A DNA stretch of 64,000 nt, taken from Pedosphaera sp. GTDB taxonomy: Bacteria; Verrucomicrobiota; Verrucomicrobiia; Limisphaerales; UBA9464. Of the stretch, positions 54,791 through 63,840 are shown piece by piece. The notes beneath the pieces were generated by a model that saw nothing but the letters and a program-made list of their open reading frames with translations, was not told the origin of the DNA and made no database searches. The stretch's first letter is position 1. Each line of letters starts with the position of its first letter. The stretch covers positions 1 through 64,000 of the forward strand of contig SIBK01000001.1 of the NCBI GenBank assembly GCA_009695205.1, read 5' to 3'. The translations under genes were made by a program, and so were the position numbers.

Positions 54791-55291
54791 TTGAACGATG
54801 ATCTTGAAAAGGCTTTCCGAAAGGTGTTCGGTCTGTTCCTCCTCACCCTCTTTGCCTATGTGACGGTCTTCGGTGCGTGCCAGGCCTATCGGAGGCGGAA
54901 CGGCGCCTGGACGATCACCTTTGACCGAGGGTTGGACGGAACCCCGGTGCTCCGGGTCGAACAGCCCAAGCTCCTGGCAGCCGGCGCCGTGAGTCTATCT
55001 TTCCCGGGAGAAGCTCTCAAACGGACAGATTTGCCGATCACAGCGGTTTTCAATTATCCCATCACCAATGCGATGCCCTTCGGTCCCGTGATCTTTGTGG
55101 ATACATCCCAGCTACCGGGAGTCGTCACGCTGAATGTGTTCGGGCACGCAGTGGAGATTTTTCCGAGAACTTTGCGTCTCGATTTTCAGGAAATTCCCTG
55201 GAACCCAGGGACCAACATCATCGTCGCCGCTAGTGCGAAGCCGCCAGCGGAAAAATTGAATCAACATGATCAACAGTGGAAGGGCCGGTAG
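54791..55291 (+). CDS. Single-pass membrane protein, hypothetical
   Basis: The 166-residue product starts with TTG (no ATG in frame) as MNDDLEKAFRKVFGLFLLTL, with a membrane helix at about residues 12-30 and then a beta-rich domain (WTITFDRGLDGTPVLRVEQP, AVSLSFPGEALKRTDLPITA, TNAMPFGPVIFVDTSQLPGV, VEIFPRTLRLDF). No family recognised. It is followed 51 bp later by prmC and may share its transcript. Confidence 0.55.
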   Translation: MNDDLEKAFRKVFGLFLLTLFAYVTVFGACQAYRRRNGAWTITFDRGLDGTPVLRVEQPKLLAAGAVSLSFPGEALKRTDLPITAVFNYPITNAMPFGPVIFVDTSQLPGVVTLNVFGHAVEIFPRTLRLDFQEIPWNPGTNIIVAASAKPPAEKLNQHDQQWKGR

Positions 55292-55342
55292 AGGTGACTG
55301 TCATTGGTCTCACGAAGAATTGATTTTGCGGATTATTCTGCC

Positions 55343-56227
55343 ATGACCCTGCGGGCCGCGATCCAAGCCGGTACAACGGTGCTCTCCGCAGCCGGCGTCG
55401 AATCCCCAGCCCTGAACGCCGAGGAACTGGTCGCCTCTACGGTTGGTCGCCGGCGACTCCAGGTTCTGTTGCAGCTGGACGAAACCCTCGACGCGGGACA
55501 GATCAACCGATTGGAGTCGCTCATCGAAAGACGGGCTCGACGCGAGCCACTGCAACACATGCTTGGCACGGTTGCATTTCTGGAACACGAAATGCGCGTC
55601 ACTCCGGATGTCCTGATCCCGCGCCCGGAAACCGAATGCCTCGCCCGCGAAGCCTTGCAACTGCTAGATCGAACGTACGTCCCACACCCGATCGTCCTCG
55701 ACTTCGGAACCGGCTCGGGCTGTCTGGCCATCAGCATTGCCAGCGGGTTTCGAGGCAGTCTCGTCCATGCGCTCGACATCTCATCGCCCGCTCTCGAAGT
55801 GGCAAGAGGCAACGCGGAACGCAATGGGGTGGCCGACCGCGTTCGGTTCCATCAGGGGGATGGATTTGCGGCGTTGCACGACGTGGCAACGCCTGGACAC
55901 TCGCTCCTCCAATTCAACTTGATTGTCTCGAATCCACCCTACGTTCCGTCCGCAGAGATCAGCTCGCTCGACCCGGAGGTTCGCAACTACGATCCCCGTG
56001 CAGCGTTGGATGGCGGGCCCGACGGCTTGAAGTTCTACCGACTTCTTTCCACAGAGGCACCCGGATGGCTAAAACCCGGCGGATGGCTCGCAATGGAGTT
56101 TGGGGACGGCCAGACGTATGACCTAACCGCAATTTTCACGGTGAATAACTGGACGGAGCTGCGGGTGGAGAAAGACTTGAGCGGGCGGGATCGAATCCTC
56201 ATCGTTCGCTTGCCCGGGGGTTCGTAA
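55343..56227 (+). CDS. prmC: Release factor glutamine methyltransferase
   Basis: ATG 55343 gives 294 residues. PrmC (HemK) methylates the glutamine of the GGQ motif in RF1 and RF2. The N-terminal helical domain (LNAEELVASTVGRRRLQVLL, LIERRARREPLQHMLGTVAF) binds the release factor. The catalytic domain has VLDFGTGSGCLAISIA (SAM), DVLIPRPETE and the NPPY motif at residues 197-200 (IVSNPPYVPS). All of it is complete. In many bacteria prmC neighbours prfA, but here murA follows 111 bp downstream. Confidence 0.95.
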   Translation: MTLRAAIQAGTTVLSAAGVESPALNAEELVASTVGRRRLQVLLQLDETLDAGQINRLESLIERRARREPLQHMLGTVAFLEHEMRVTPDVLIPRPETECLAREALQLLDRTYVPHPIVLDFGTGSGCLAISIASGFRGSLVHALDISSPALEVARGNAERNGVADRVRFHQGDGFAALHDVATPGHSLLQFNLIVSNPPYVPSAEISSLDPEVRNYDPRAALDGGPDGLKFYRLLSTEAPGWLKPGGWLAMEFGDGQTYDLTAIFTVNNWTELRVEKDLSGRDRILIVRLPGGS

Positions 56228-56338
56228 GCGATAACGGGCGGCCATTGCAGACGGGGCGCGAATCCACGCGCCCAATGCACGCACCGCCCGCAACAACAGC
56301 CCGGATACACCGCCCTTATGCGGTGCGGAAGTTTCACA

Positions 56339-57601
56339 ATGGACAGTTTTCTTATCCACGGTGGTTTGCCGCTTCACGGCGATGTGCAGATCGGCGGCTC
56401 AAAAAATGCCGTGCTGCCAATCATGGCCGCAACCCTTCTAACCGCGGAGACATGCGTCATCCACCGGGTCCCGGATTTAAGTGATGTTCGGTTCATGGCG
56501 AGGATTTTGGAATCGCTTGGGGCCGAGGTCCGTTTCGAAGGCGGCACCCTCACCATCCGGGCTGCAGCAATCCAGGGGTTTGGTGACTACGAACTGATCC
56601 GCAAAATGCGGGGTTCAATTTGCATCCTCGGTCCACTCGTCGCCCGCCTGCAGACCGCAACGGTTTCGCTGCCCGGCGGCTGCGTTATCGGCACCCGACC
56701 CATCGACCTCCACCTAAAGGGACTCGCTGCGCTCGGTGCCAAACTGACCATCGACAGCGGCTATGTCCGAGCCGAATCCCCCCGGCTGAATGGCGCAATC
56801 GTTTTCCTCGGAGGCCGGGCAGGCCCCACCGTCTTAGGTACAGCTAATATCCTGATGGCCGCCACTCTCGCGGATGGCGTGACGGTTATCGAAAGCGCCG
56901 CTTGCGAGCCGGAGGTTGTCGATCTGGCCAATTTTTTGAGCTCGATGGGAGCGAAGATTTCGGGCATCGGCAGCCCCACCCTTACTGTCACGGGGGTCCG
57001 GGAACTCCATGGCACCGATCACGAGGTGATCGGCGACCGCATCGAGGCAGGGACGTTTGCAGCGGCAGCGGCAGCGACCGGTGGCGAGGTCGTCCTCCAC
57101 GGAGCCCGCCCCGAACACCTCACCGCCGTGCTCGACAAACTCCACGAGGCGGGCGTCCGCACCGAACGTACCCAGGGAGCCCTCACCATCAAAGCGGGTC
57201 GGACCCTCAGGCCCGTGGACATCACAACCATGCCCTACCCGGGTTTCCCCACCGATATGCAGGCACAGCTGATGACGTTGATGTGCCTCGCACCTGGCAC
57301 CAGCGTCATCACAGAGCGGATCTTCGAATCGCGGTTCATGCATGCGGCAGAGTTGATGAGATTGGGAGCTGACATTTCGATCGAAGGGCCCAGCGCTATT
57401 GTAAAGGGTGGACGCCCGATAAGCGGAGCTCCCGTCATGGCCAGTGATCTGCGGGCCAGCGCAGCTCTCGTGATCGCCGGACTCGCAGGACGAGGTGACA
57501 CCCGGGTAAATCGCATCTACCATCTTGATCGAGGCTACGAGAAGATGGAGGAAAAGCTCCGGCGGCTTGGGGCCAAAATTGAAAGGGTTGACGGCGAATG
57601 A
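56339..57601 (+). CDS. murA: UDP-N-acetylglucosamine 1-carboxyvinyltransferase
   Basis: ATG 56339 gives 420 residues. MurA transfers enolpyruvate from PEP to UDP-GlcNAc, the first committed step of peptidoglycan synthesis. GGSKNAVLPIMAATLLTAE is the N-terminal signature. SLPGGCVIGTRPIDLHLKGL has the catalytic cysteine at residue 115, the same number as in E. coli, so fosfomycin sensitivity at the target is expected from the sequence. GDRIEAGTFAAAAAATGGEV and PYPGFPTDMQAQLMTLM are also typical. Its presence supports a peptidoglycan wall in this organism. The next gene overlaps it by 4 bp. Confidence 0.96.
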   Translation: MDSFLIHGGLPLHGDVQIGGSKNAVLPIMAATLLTAETCVIHRVPDLSDVRFMARILESLGAEVRFEGGTLTIRAAAIQGFGDYELIRKMRGSICILGPLVARLQTATVSLPGGCVIGTRPIDLHLKGLAALGAKLTIDSGYVRAESPRLNGAIVFLGGRAGPTVLGTANILMAATLADGVTVIESAACEPEVVDLANFLSSMGAKISGIGSPTLTVTGVRELHGTDHEVIGDRIEAGTFAAAAAATGGEVVLHGARPEHLTAVLDKLHEAGVRTERTQGALTIKAGRTLRPVDITTMPYPGFPTDMQAQLMTLMCLAPGTSVITERIFESRFMHAAELMRLGADISIEGPSAIVKGGRPISGAPVMASDLRASAALVIAGLAGRGDTRVNRIYHLDRGYEKMEEKLRRLGAKIERVDGE

Positions 57602-58011
57602 GCAAAATCATCGGTATTCTCATATTGGTGGCGTTCCTTTGGGCCTTTATGAAGTTCCGGGCCCTCTACACTCAGGTGCGACGGGACACCGAAGGTCCTA
57701 GCAAGGAAGAACGGGCCGCCCAGGAGGCTGTTGCCGCCAATGCCCTGCCCGCCCTTCCGACGCCACAACTGGAAGCGTCTCTGCAGCAGGCAGTGACCGG
57801 TGGATCCACCGCCTTGAAAATCTGGCTGGACAAGTATGGTCAGTACGCGCCGGAATCCCGCCGCTCGGCCATCGAACTCGATTACGCTCAAATGCTGGTC
57901 CGCAGCAATCCCATGGAGGCCAAACGGGTCTTTCAATCCGCGAAAGCTCGATCGGGAGCCGACCCATTGCTATCCGACCGCATCAAAAAAATGGAGAAGA
58001 CATTCCAATAA
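57598..58011 (+). CDS. Small membrane-anchored helical protein
   Basis: The 137-residue product starts with a membrane helix (MSKIIGILILVAFLWAFMKF). After a charged, Ala/Pro linker it has a helical region resembling one or two TPR-like units (LKIWLDKYGQYAPESRRSAIELDYAQMLVRSNPMEAKRVFQSAKAR). It overlaps murA (ATGA), so it is translationally coupled, which points to a cell-envelope role. No family recognised. Confidence 0.65.
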   Translation: MSKIIGILILVAFLWAFMKFRALYTQVRRDTEGPSKEERAAQEAVAANALPALPTPQLEASLQQAVTGGSTALKIWLDKYGQYAPESRRSAIELDYAQMLVRSNPMEAKRVFQSAKARSGADPLLSDRIKKMEKTFQ

Positions 58012-58015
58012 GTAA

Positions 58016-58088
58016 GGGGTCGGTCAATAGTAACGTAGTATTTTGAATATGTTTCTGGCAGAATGCTACATTACTATTGACCGACCCC
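58016..58088. mobile_element. REP-like palindromic element, copy 2
   Basis: GGGGTCGGTCAATAGTAACGTAGTATT and its near-complement AATGCTACATTACTATTGACCGACCCC (27-bp arms, two G-U-compatible mismatches) flank a 19-bp loop. It belongs to the same family as 30280-30335. It starts 4 bp after the stop of the murA-linked gene and may also act as a terminator. Confidence 0.75.
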
Positions 58089-58181
58089 ATATTCAAGCCT
58101 TGCAGCGTTCAAGAAATCCCGTAACAGTCATGAAAATCGCTGTCGGGTTTGCCTCACCTGCATCTCATCCCCTCTTGTTGA

Positions 58182-58652
58182 ATGGACATCGCTTTCAAAT
58201 GCCCGAACTGCACACAGGAGCTCGAAGTGGATTCCGGCGCCAGCGGCCAACAGATCACCTGCCCAGCCTGCTCCAAGACAATCACCATCCCCCCAGCGGA
58301 CCCGACCAACCTGAGGGGTGGGAGCCCGGATGCCCCTCCCCCAGGCCGAGAGCACAAACATTTATCCGTCCCCGTTAGTGATGCCCCGGTGGCGACCCTC
58401 ATTAAGAAGGCCCTGCCCCCCCTCGAATTAATCGCAAAGGACGGTCTGAGAGAGATCAAGATCAAGACAATCCGGCACGGCGACTGTCGGGAAGTGGGAC
58501 ACGATAACTTCGACAAGGTTGCCACCGAAATTCTCCAGAAAATCGGTCAAGAAAACATCATTTCGATCAAAACGATCAATTATTCCTACATCGAAAGTAG
58601 TAGTCAGAAATTGCTTACCGATTTCGGAATCCTGATCATTTTCAAAGGTTGA
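58182..58652 (+). CDS. Zinc-ribbon protein, unknown function
   Basis: The 156-residue product begins MDIAFKCPNCTQELEVDSGA and SGQQITCPACSKTITIP, a four-cysteine zinc ribbon (CPNC...CPAC) like those on many planctomycete and verrucomicrobial membrane or regulatory proteins. After a Pro-rich linker, residues about 80-156 form a small alpha/beta domain (LREIKIKTIRHGDCREVGHD, ENIISIKTINYSYIESSSQK, LLTDFGILIIFKG). No family recognised for that domain. It converges on the topoisomerase gene, 44 bp away. Confidence 0.65.
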   Translation: MDIAFKCPNCTQELEVDSGASGQQITCPACSKTITIPPADPTNLRGGSPDAPPPGREHKHLSVPVSDAPVATLIKKALPPLELIAKDGLREIKIKTIRHGDCREVGHDNFDKVATEILQKIGQENIISIKTINYSYIESSSQKLLTDFGILIIFKG

Positions 58653-58696
58653 CCGGAGCCTGCCTCTTTGGACCCACGGAGCACTCTCGTTTAGCG

Positions 58697-61489
58697 CTAG
58701 GGGAACTCGAATTCGACCTTGCCCTTGGCACCCAGCACGAGAAACGCGGAAAACGCCTTCCCAGATTTGCTGATAAAGTTGCGCATCTCCGCGGTCCTGC
58801 CGCTGGCGAGAATCCTCATCACCTGCTCGCGATCCACGGGTTGTTGCAGGATCACCTTGCCGCACTTGAATGCGCACCGATTGCTGTCGGCTTGACTGCG
58901 TTCGCAGAGATAGTCCTCCGGGCCTTCAAACACTTTTGATTTGCAAATTGGACAGGCGCCCAGTGGTTCCTGGCCAGAGAAATCCAGTTTTACGGAGGCC
59001 ACACCGGCGGCTTTGGATCCGCGGCCCGGCTTTTTCTCACGGGGAGCGAACTCAAAACTCACCTTTCCACTTCCGAGCACCAAGAAGGCCTCGAACTTCC
59101 GACCTGTCTTTTTGGAAACAAACCCCTTTAATAGGTCCGTTTTTCCCTCGGCGAGCAGCTTTACGACCTGCGCCTTTTCAATCGCCTGTTGCAGGATCAC
59201 GGCACCCGTCTTGAAATCGCATGTCCGGCCCGGACCTGTCGATTTCTCGCAAACATAGTTCATCCCATTCTCGAACACGCGGGCGCCACACTTCGGACAC
59301 TTCCCGAGCGGCTCCCGCCCAGTGAAATCGACTGCCTCGGATTTGCCATCCGGACCCGCGCCGTCTCCAAAATCAAACTTCGCTTCAAATTCCGGTGTCA
59401 GCTTCACCATGGCCGCAAATGGGAATCCCTGGCGGCTACGAAATCCTTGAAGGGGACCAATTTGTTTCTCGCGAATTAGCGTCTCCACTTCGGAGCCATC
59501 AAACTGCCGTCCGGAAACAATCTTCCAAAGGGCGAAGTCGCACTTCTGACACTGGAATTTTTTGTATGTTTCGTGGATCTCCCCGCCGCACTTGGGGCAC
59601 GGGGTCGTCAAGACTCCAAAGTCTCCGGGAATGGTATCGTGTTCGTACGCCTTGGTCTGACCTACAATCCGCTCCGTCAGGGTGCGAATCTCGGCCATGA
59701 AATCCTCCCGCTTCAACTGCCCACGCTCCATCCGCTTGAGCTGGAATTCCCAGTCCCCGGTCAGTTCCGGTTTGGTTAATTCCTGAATCCCGAGTCCGTT
59801 CAACAGAGCGATCAGCGAAAAGGCCTTCGCCGTTGCAATCAGTTCCCGCTGCTGGCGGAGCAGATACTGCTCGGAAATCAGACCCTCAATGATCGATGCC
59901 CGCGTCGCGGGGGTGCCCAATCCCCGCTCGCTCATCGCCTCCCGCAGTTCCTCGTCATCCACTAGCTTGCCGGCCCCTTCCATGGCACTCAGCAGCGTGG
60001 CCTCCGTATGCCGCGGCGGCGGCTTTGTCCGGCATTCCCGGACCTCCACATCGCGGGTCTGCACCCGCTCGTTCGACTGCACCGGCACGAGTGTCGGCTC
60101 TTCGTCCTCCGTCTGCGCCTCCTTCCCGTACACCTCCAGCCAGCCGGGCTTCATCAACACCTTGCCCGAACTCTTGAACGGCTCGCCCTCCACCCGTGTG
60201 ATCCGCAAAATTTCAAGGAATTCCGCTGCCGGGAAAAAAACCGCCAAGAAACGACGAGTCACCAGATCATACAATTTCTGCTCCGGCTCGCTCAGGCCGC
60301 GGGGAACCTGTCCCGTGGGGATGATCGCAAAGTGGTCGCTGATTTTCGCGTTGTTGAAAATTCGCTTGTTGGGACGAACCCACCCCAATGTAAGAATTTT
60401 CCCCGCCAACTGTGCGTAAACCGTCTCCTCCAACGATCCCAGTGTCTCCCGGACGGTTCCCATGTAGTCCTCGGGAAGGGCCCGCGAATCTGTTCGTGGG
60501 TAAGTCAGCGCCTTGTGCTTTTCATAAAGCGCCTGGGCAAGTACCAACGTGTTCTTGGCACTGAAACCAAACCGACCGTTCGCCTCCCGCTGTAGCGAAG
60601 TTAGATCGTACAAGAGCGGTGACATCTGAGTCGTTGGTTTCGTCTCCTCGGTCACAACTCCGATTTTTCCAAGACACTTGGCCCGTATCGCCTCAGCCTT
60701 CGCCTTGTCCCACAGCCTCTCCGACTTTAGCTCTGCATCGGCATCCCGGGCATCCAGTTTCCGGAATGTCTCGTCAAACCACCGCCCAGGATAGTCTCCA
60801 GCAGCAGCGCCAAATGTCCCCAATACCTCCCAGAAATCGCGCGGAACAAACTTTTTAATCCTCGCTTCACGCTCCACCACAATCGCCAACGTGGGGGTCT
60901 GCACCCGACCCACCGTGGTCAACTGAAATCCTCCGGTCTTGTTGTTGAATGCGGTCATTGCCCGCGTGCCATTGATTCCAACAAGCCAGTCGGATTCGCT
61001 CCGGCACACCGAGGCATCCGCCAAGGGACGCATCTCCTGGTCGGTCCGCAACCCCTTGAAGCCAGCGCGAATCGCCGCCGGGGTCATTGATTGCAGCCAC
61101 AGCCGCTGAAGGGGCTGCCGTGCCCCCGTGTAGCGGATGATGTTGCGGAAAATCAACTCCCCCTCCCGCCCGGCATCACACGCATTGACGATCCCGTCGA
61201 CGTCCTTCCGCTTCAGGAGCTTGGCGAGGGTTTTTAGTTTCCCCTCGCTCTTCTCAATCGGCTTCAATCCGAAATGAGGCGGAATGTGTGGCAGCCCGCC
61301 AAAAGTCCACTTGCCCCGCTTGACGTCGTATTCCTCCGGCACGGTAAGTTCCAAGAGATGCCCGACAGCGGATCCCAACACGTGGTGGTCGCTCTCGTAG
61401 TAGTCCTCGAATTTTTTGAATCCACCTAAAGCCTTGGCAATATCTGCCGCGACGGACGGCTTCTCGGCGATGATTAAGGCTTTTCCCAT
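58697..61489 (-). CDS. topB: Type IA DNA topoisomerase (TopB-like) with C-terminal repeat domains
   Basis: ATG 61489 gives 930 residues (MGKALIIAEKPSVAADIAKA); the track start 72 codons upstream is not supported. Toprim: LIIAEKP and VNACDAGREGELIF. The active-site tyrosine is in KALTYPRTDSRALPEDY. The core matches topoisomerase III. Past residue 640 come zinc-ribbon-like units (CPKCGGEIHETYKKFQCQKC, CPKCGARVFENGMNYVCEKS, CPICKSKVFEGPEDYLCERS), each followed by repeats such as LLKGFVSKKTGRKFEAFLVL and MRNFISKSGKAFSAFLVLGA, typical of the Toprim_Crpt C-terminal repeat. It decatenates or relaxes DNA through single-strand passage. Confidence 0.93.
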   Translation of the reverse strand: MGKALIIAEKPSVAADIAKALGGFKKFEDYYESDHHVLGSAVGHLLELTVPEEYDVKRGKWTFGGLPHIPPHFGLKPIEKSEGKLKTLAKLLKRKDVDGIVNACDAGREGELIFRNIIRYTGARQPLQRLWLQSMTPAAIRAGFKGLRTDQEMRPLADASVCRSESDWLVGINGTRAMTAFNNKTGGFQLTTVGRVQTPTLAIVVEREARIKKFVPRDFWEVLGTFGAAAGDYPGRWFDETFRKLDARDADAELKSERLWDKAKAEAIRAKCLGKIGVVTEETKPTTQMSPLLYDLTSLQREANGRFGFSAKNTLVLAQALYEKHKALTYPRTDSRALPEDYMGTVRETLGSLEETVYAQLAGKILTLGWVRPNKRIFNNAKISDHFAIIPTGQVPRGLSEPEQKLYDLVTRRFLAVFFPAAEFLEILRITRVEGEPFKSSGKVLMKPGWLEVYGKEAQTEDEEPTLVPVQSNERVQTRDVEVRECRTKPPPRHTEATLLSAMEGAGKLVDDEELREAMSERGLGTPATRASIIEGLISEQYLLRQQRELIATAKAFSLIALLNGLGIQELTKPELTGDWEFQLKRMERGQLKREDFMAEIRTLTERIVGQTKAYEHDTIPGDFGVLTTPCPKCGGEIHETYKKFQCQKCDFALWKIVSGRQFDGSEVETLIREKQIGPLQGFRSRQGFPFAAMVKLTPEFEAKFDFGDGAGPDGKSEAVDFTGREPLGKCPKCGARVFENGMNYVCEKSTGPGRTCDFKTGAVILQQAIEKAQVVKLLAEGKTDLLKGFVSKKTGRKFEAFLVLGSGKVSFEFAPREKKPGRGSKAAGVASVKLDFSGQEPLGACPICKSKVFEGPEDYLCERSQADSNRCAFKCGKVILQQPVDREQVMRILASGRTAEMRNFISKSGKAFSAFLVLGAKGKVEFEFP

Positions 61490-61764
61490 AAGGAATGGGC
61501 GGACGTGTAGCCCCCGCACTCCTATTCCTGCAAGTGTTACTTTCTTGAAATTTTTCCTGAGAGCCTCGAAATCATGGCTCCCTGAACCCTGAAAGGCAAC
61601 CCAGACGGCCTCGCTCCCCCGTTTCGGTGTTCCTCTTTCCGGCCCTTCTTGATTCAACCGGCGATGTCCGAGGCGGACTGAAAACGCAACGGGATCGGCC
61701 GTCACCGGGGGCGCCCGAAAATGCAGTTCTTGTGAATCGCTCTGTTTTCTGCGATGAGTGGGTC

Positions 61765-62631
61765 GTGGCTCGGTTTCTTCAATTTATTGCCCTTGCGTGC
61801 TGGATGACTTTTCCACTGCGGGCACAATTTGGCGGATTCTTGGGCGGCGGCGAGATCGACGTTAGCGAGGACACACGCACGGCCCGGGCGATTGATACCC
61901 GCAGCACCGGAACTCCGAATTGGACCAACGCCACCGGCTTCGGGAAAGAGGCGTTCACCTTTGCCCGGCTTCGCTATGACAAAGATCCGGTTCATCGACC
62001 CATTGGACACACAGGCGGGTGGACCACCGATCTGCCCGACAGCGACCTGAACCTGTCGTTTCGCTTGCGGCAGATGACTTCACTGATGGTGGATCCAGAC
62101 GGCCGCCTGCTCCGGGCCACCAATGTAGATCTGGTTAATTACCCCTTCCTGTTCGCGTCCGCGCCCGGGGCGCTACATCTGACGGAGCCAGAGGCCACCG
62201 CACTCAAGAAATACCTTCTCAACGGCGGCTTCCTCCTCATGGACGATTTCTGGGGTGAACGGGAATGGGCTAACTGCGAGACTGTGATGAAACTGGTCTT
62301 CCCGGACCGCAGTTTTTTTGAATTGCCCCTGGTTCATCCACTCTACCACGGTGTTTTTGAGATCAAAGCAAAGTATCAAAATGCCAACGTCGGGATGGGA
62401 ATTCGCAGTGAACATACGGGCGTGACGTGGGAACGGCCGGACGCCAAGGAAGTACACCACCGAGGCATCGAGGACGACAAAGGCCGCCTTATGGTGCTCA
62501 CGCTGCACAATACCGACACGGCGGACGGCTGGGAGCGGGAGGGCGAAAGCGACTATTACTTCCACAACTTCTCCGAGAAAATTGCCTACCCACTGGGTGT
62601 GAACATCATCTTCTATGCAATGACCCACTGA
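61765..62631 (+). CDS. DUF4159 secreted protein
   Basis: GTG 61765 (VARFLQFIALACWMTFPLRAQFGG) gives a normal signal peptide and a protein of 288 residues; the track start at 61627 adds an unlikely lead. The body fits DUF4159: EAFTFARLRYDKDPVHRPIG, WTTDLPDSDLNLSFRLRQMT, LLNGGFLLMDDFWGEREWAN, LPLVHPLYHGVFEI and SDYYFHNFSEKIAYPLGVNI. Members usually occur in secreted or membrane contexts with MoxR/DUF58/aerotolerance-type operons; none of these partners is in the window. It is divergent from the topoisomerase gene. Function unknown. Confidence 0.8.
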   Translation: MARFLQFIALACWMTFPLRAQFGGFLGGGEIDVSEDTRTARAIDTRSTGTPNWTNATGFGKEAFTFARLRYDKDPVHRPIGHTGGWTTDLPDSDLNLSFRLRQMTSLMVDPDGRLLRATNVDLVNYPFLFASAPGALHLTEPEATALKKYLLNGGFLLMDDFWGEREWANCETVMKLVFPDRSFFELPLVHPLYHGVFEIKAKYQNANVGMGIRSEHTGVTWERPDAKEVHHRGIEDDKGRLMVLTLHNTDTADGWEREGESDYYFHNFSEKIAYPLGVNIIFYAMTH

Positions 62632-62814
62632 CCGGCGTTAGCGAGAAGTCAAGAACCACGATTGGCACGACTCTCACTCAAGTAGCCGCGTCGTTGAACG
62701 CGGTGTTCGGCTGATCGCTCCCGCAGACGCCAATTCTTTTTTTCGGCTGATCGGAACTCAGATTGTGTCGCCGCCTCTCGTTTCCGGTCCCACCTTGAAG
62801 GCATCTAATCATTG

Positions 62815-63840
62815 GTGAACGAACTCAGCTCCATTCTGAAGGTCTGGTGGGACGACAGACCCGGCTGTGCGACTTCCATGCTCGCCACGGTGGTTCACGT
62901 CGTCGGTTCCGCCTACCGGCGTCCCGGGGCGCGCATGCTTATCCTGCCGGACGGACGGCGACTCGGCACTATCAGCGGCGGATGCCTCGAGGGCGATGTC
63001 GCCCGCAAGGCTTCCAGGTGGACTTCAAACACAGGTAAGGCGCTCCGCGTCTTCGACAACACCACCGAGGATGCTGCCTGGGAATTTGGCTTGGGATGCA
63101 ATGGGGTAATTTCCGTTCTGCTCGAAAGACTCGAGAACGGGCAAGTCGGAGCAATGCTTGATTTCCTGGATGCCCGGCAGGCAGCCAAGCAGCCCGCGGT
63201 CGTGGCGACCGTCATTCGCTGTGCCAACGAGCACGATTGCGAAGTAGGCGACCGACTCCTCTGCGATGCGGAAGGGTCCGTTGGCGGAGCACTTGACGGC
63301 TCGGATCTTGAGACCGATCTTTCTCCGGCAATCCAGGCTGCGTTCCGCGATCGCACCCACCGGCTCGTCAATCTTTCGTCGATGGAAATCTTCGTGGAGT
63401 GGGTTGGCGCCCCTCAAAGGCTGGTGATCGTTGGGTCCGGCCATGATGTGATGCATTTGGTAAGCATCGCGAATCTCATGGGCTGGAGCGTGACGGTTGC
63501 CGACCGACCCTCCGCTTACGTCCAGCCTAATCGCTTCCCAGGCGCGGCGAAGGTGATCGCCCTGCCAGCGTCGGGCGGGATTGATGCCCTTGAAATCGAC
63601 ACCGAGACGGCCGTCGTCGTCATGACTCACAACTTTCCGCAGGACCGATTGTTGTTGCCACATCTGCTTCGGAAGCGCCCCCGTTATCTCGGACTTTTGG
63701 GACCCAAAAGCCGGGCAGAGAATCTCTTCCTGGAGAACGGTGAGGATCTTCGTCAGTGGGACGTGCACGCCCCGATCGAACTGGATATCGGGAGCGACCA
63801 TCCTCAGACGGTGGCGCTGTCGATTGTCTCGGAAATTTAA
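62815..63840 (+). CDS. XdhC/CoxI-family protein, frame continues past TAA
   Basis: From GTG 62815 the protein is 341 residues. The N-terminal part has VHVVGSAYRRPGARMLILPD, GTISGGCLEGDVARKA (GGCLE cysteine) and FGLGCNGVISVLLE. The C-terminal Rossmann domain has LVIVGSGHDVMHLVSIANLM and VVVMTHNFPQDRLLLPHLLR, then PRYLGLLGPKSRAENLF and ALSIVSEI. XdhC proteins insert or sulfurate the molybdenum cofactor of xanthine dehydrogenase-type enzymes. After TAA (63838-63840) the same frame goes on SVLTGRPSGSLRHRHGPIH, which is the usual end of the family, so the TAA probably replaced a Gln codon. No molybdoenzyme gene is in the window. Confidence 0.85.
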   Translation: MNELSSILKVWWDDRPGCATSMLATVVHVVGSAYRRPGARMLILPDGRRLGTISGGCLEGDVARKASRWTSNTGKALRVFDNTTEDAAWEFGLGCNGVISVLLERLENGQVGAMLDFLDARQAAKQPAVVATVIRCANEHDCEVGDRLLCDAEGSVGGALDGSDLETDLSPAIQAAFRDRTHRLVNLSSMEIFVEWVGAPQRLVIVGSGHDVMHLVSIANLMGWSVTVADRPSAYVQPNRFPGAAKVIALPASGGIDALEIDTETAVVVMTHNFPQDRLLLPHLLRKRPRYLGLLGPKSRAENLFLENGEDLRQWDVHAPIELDIGSDHPQTVALSIVSEI

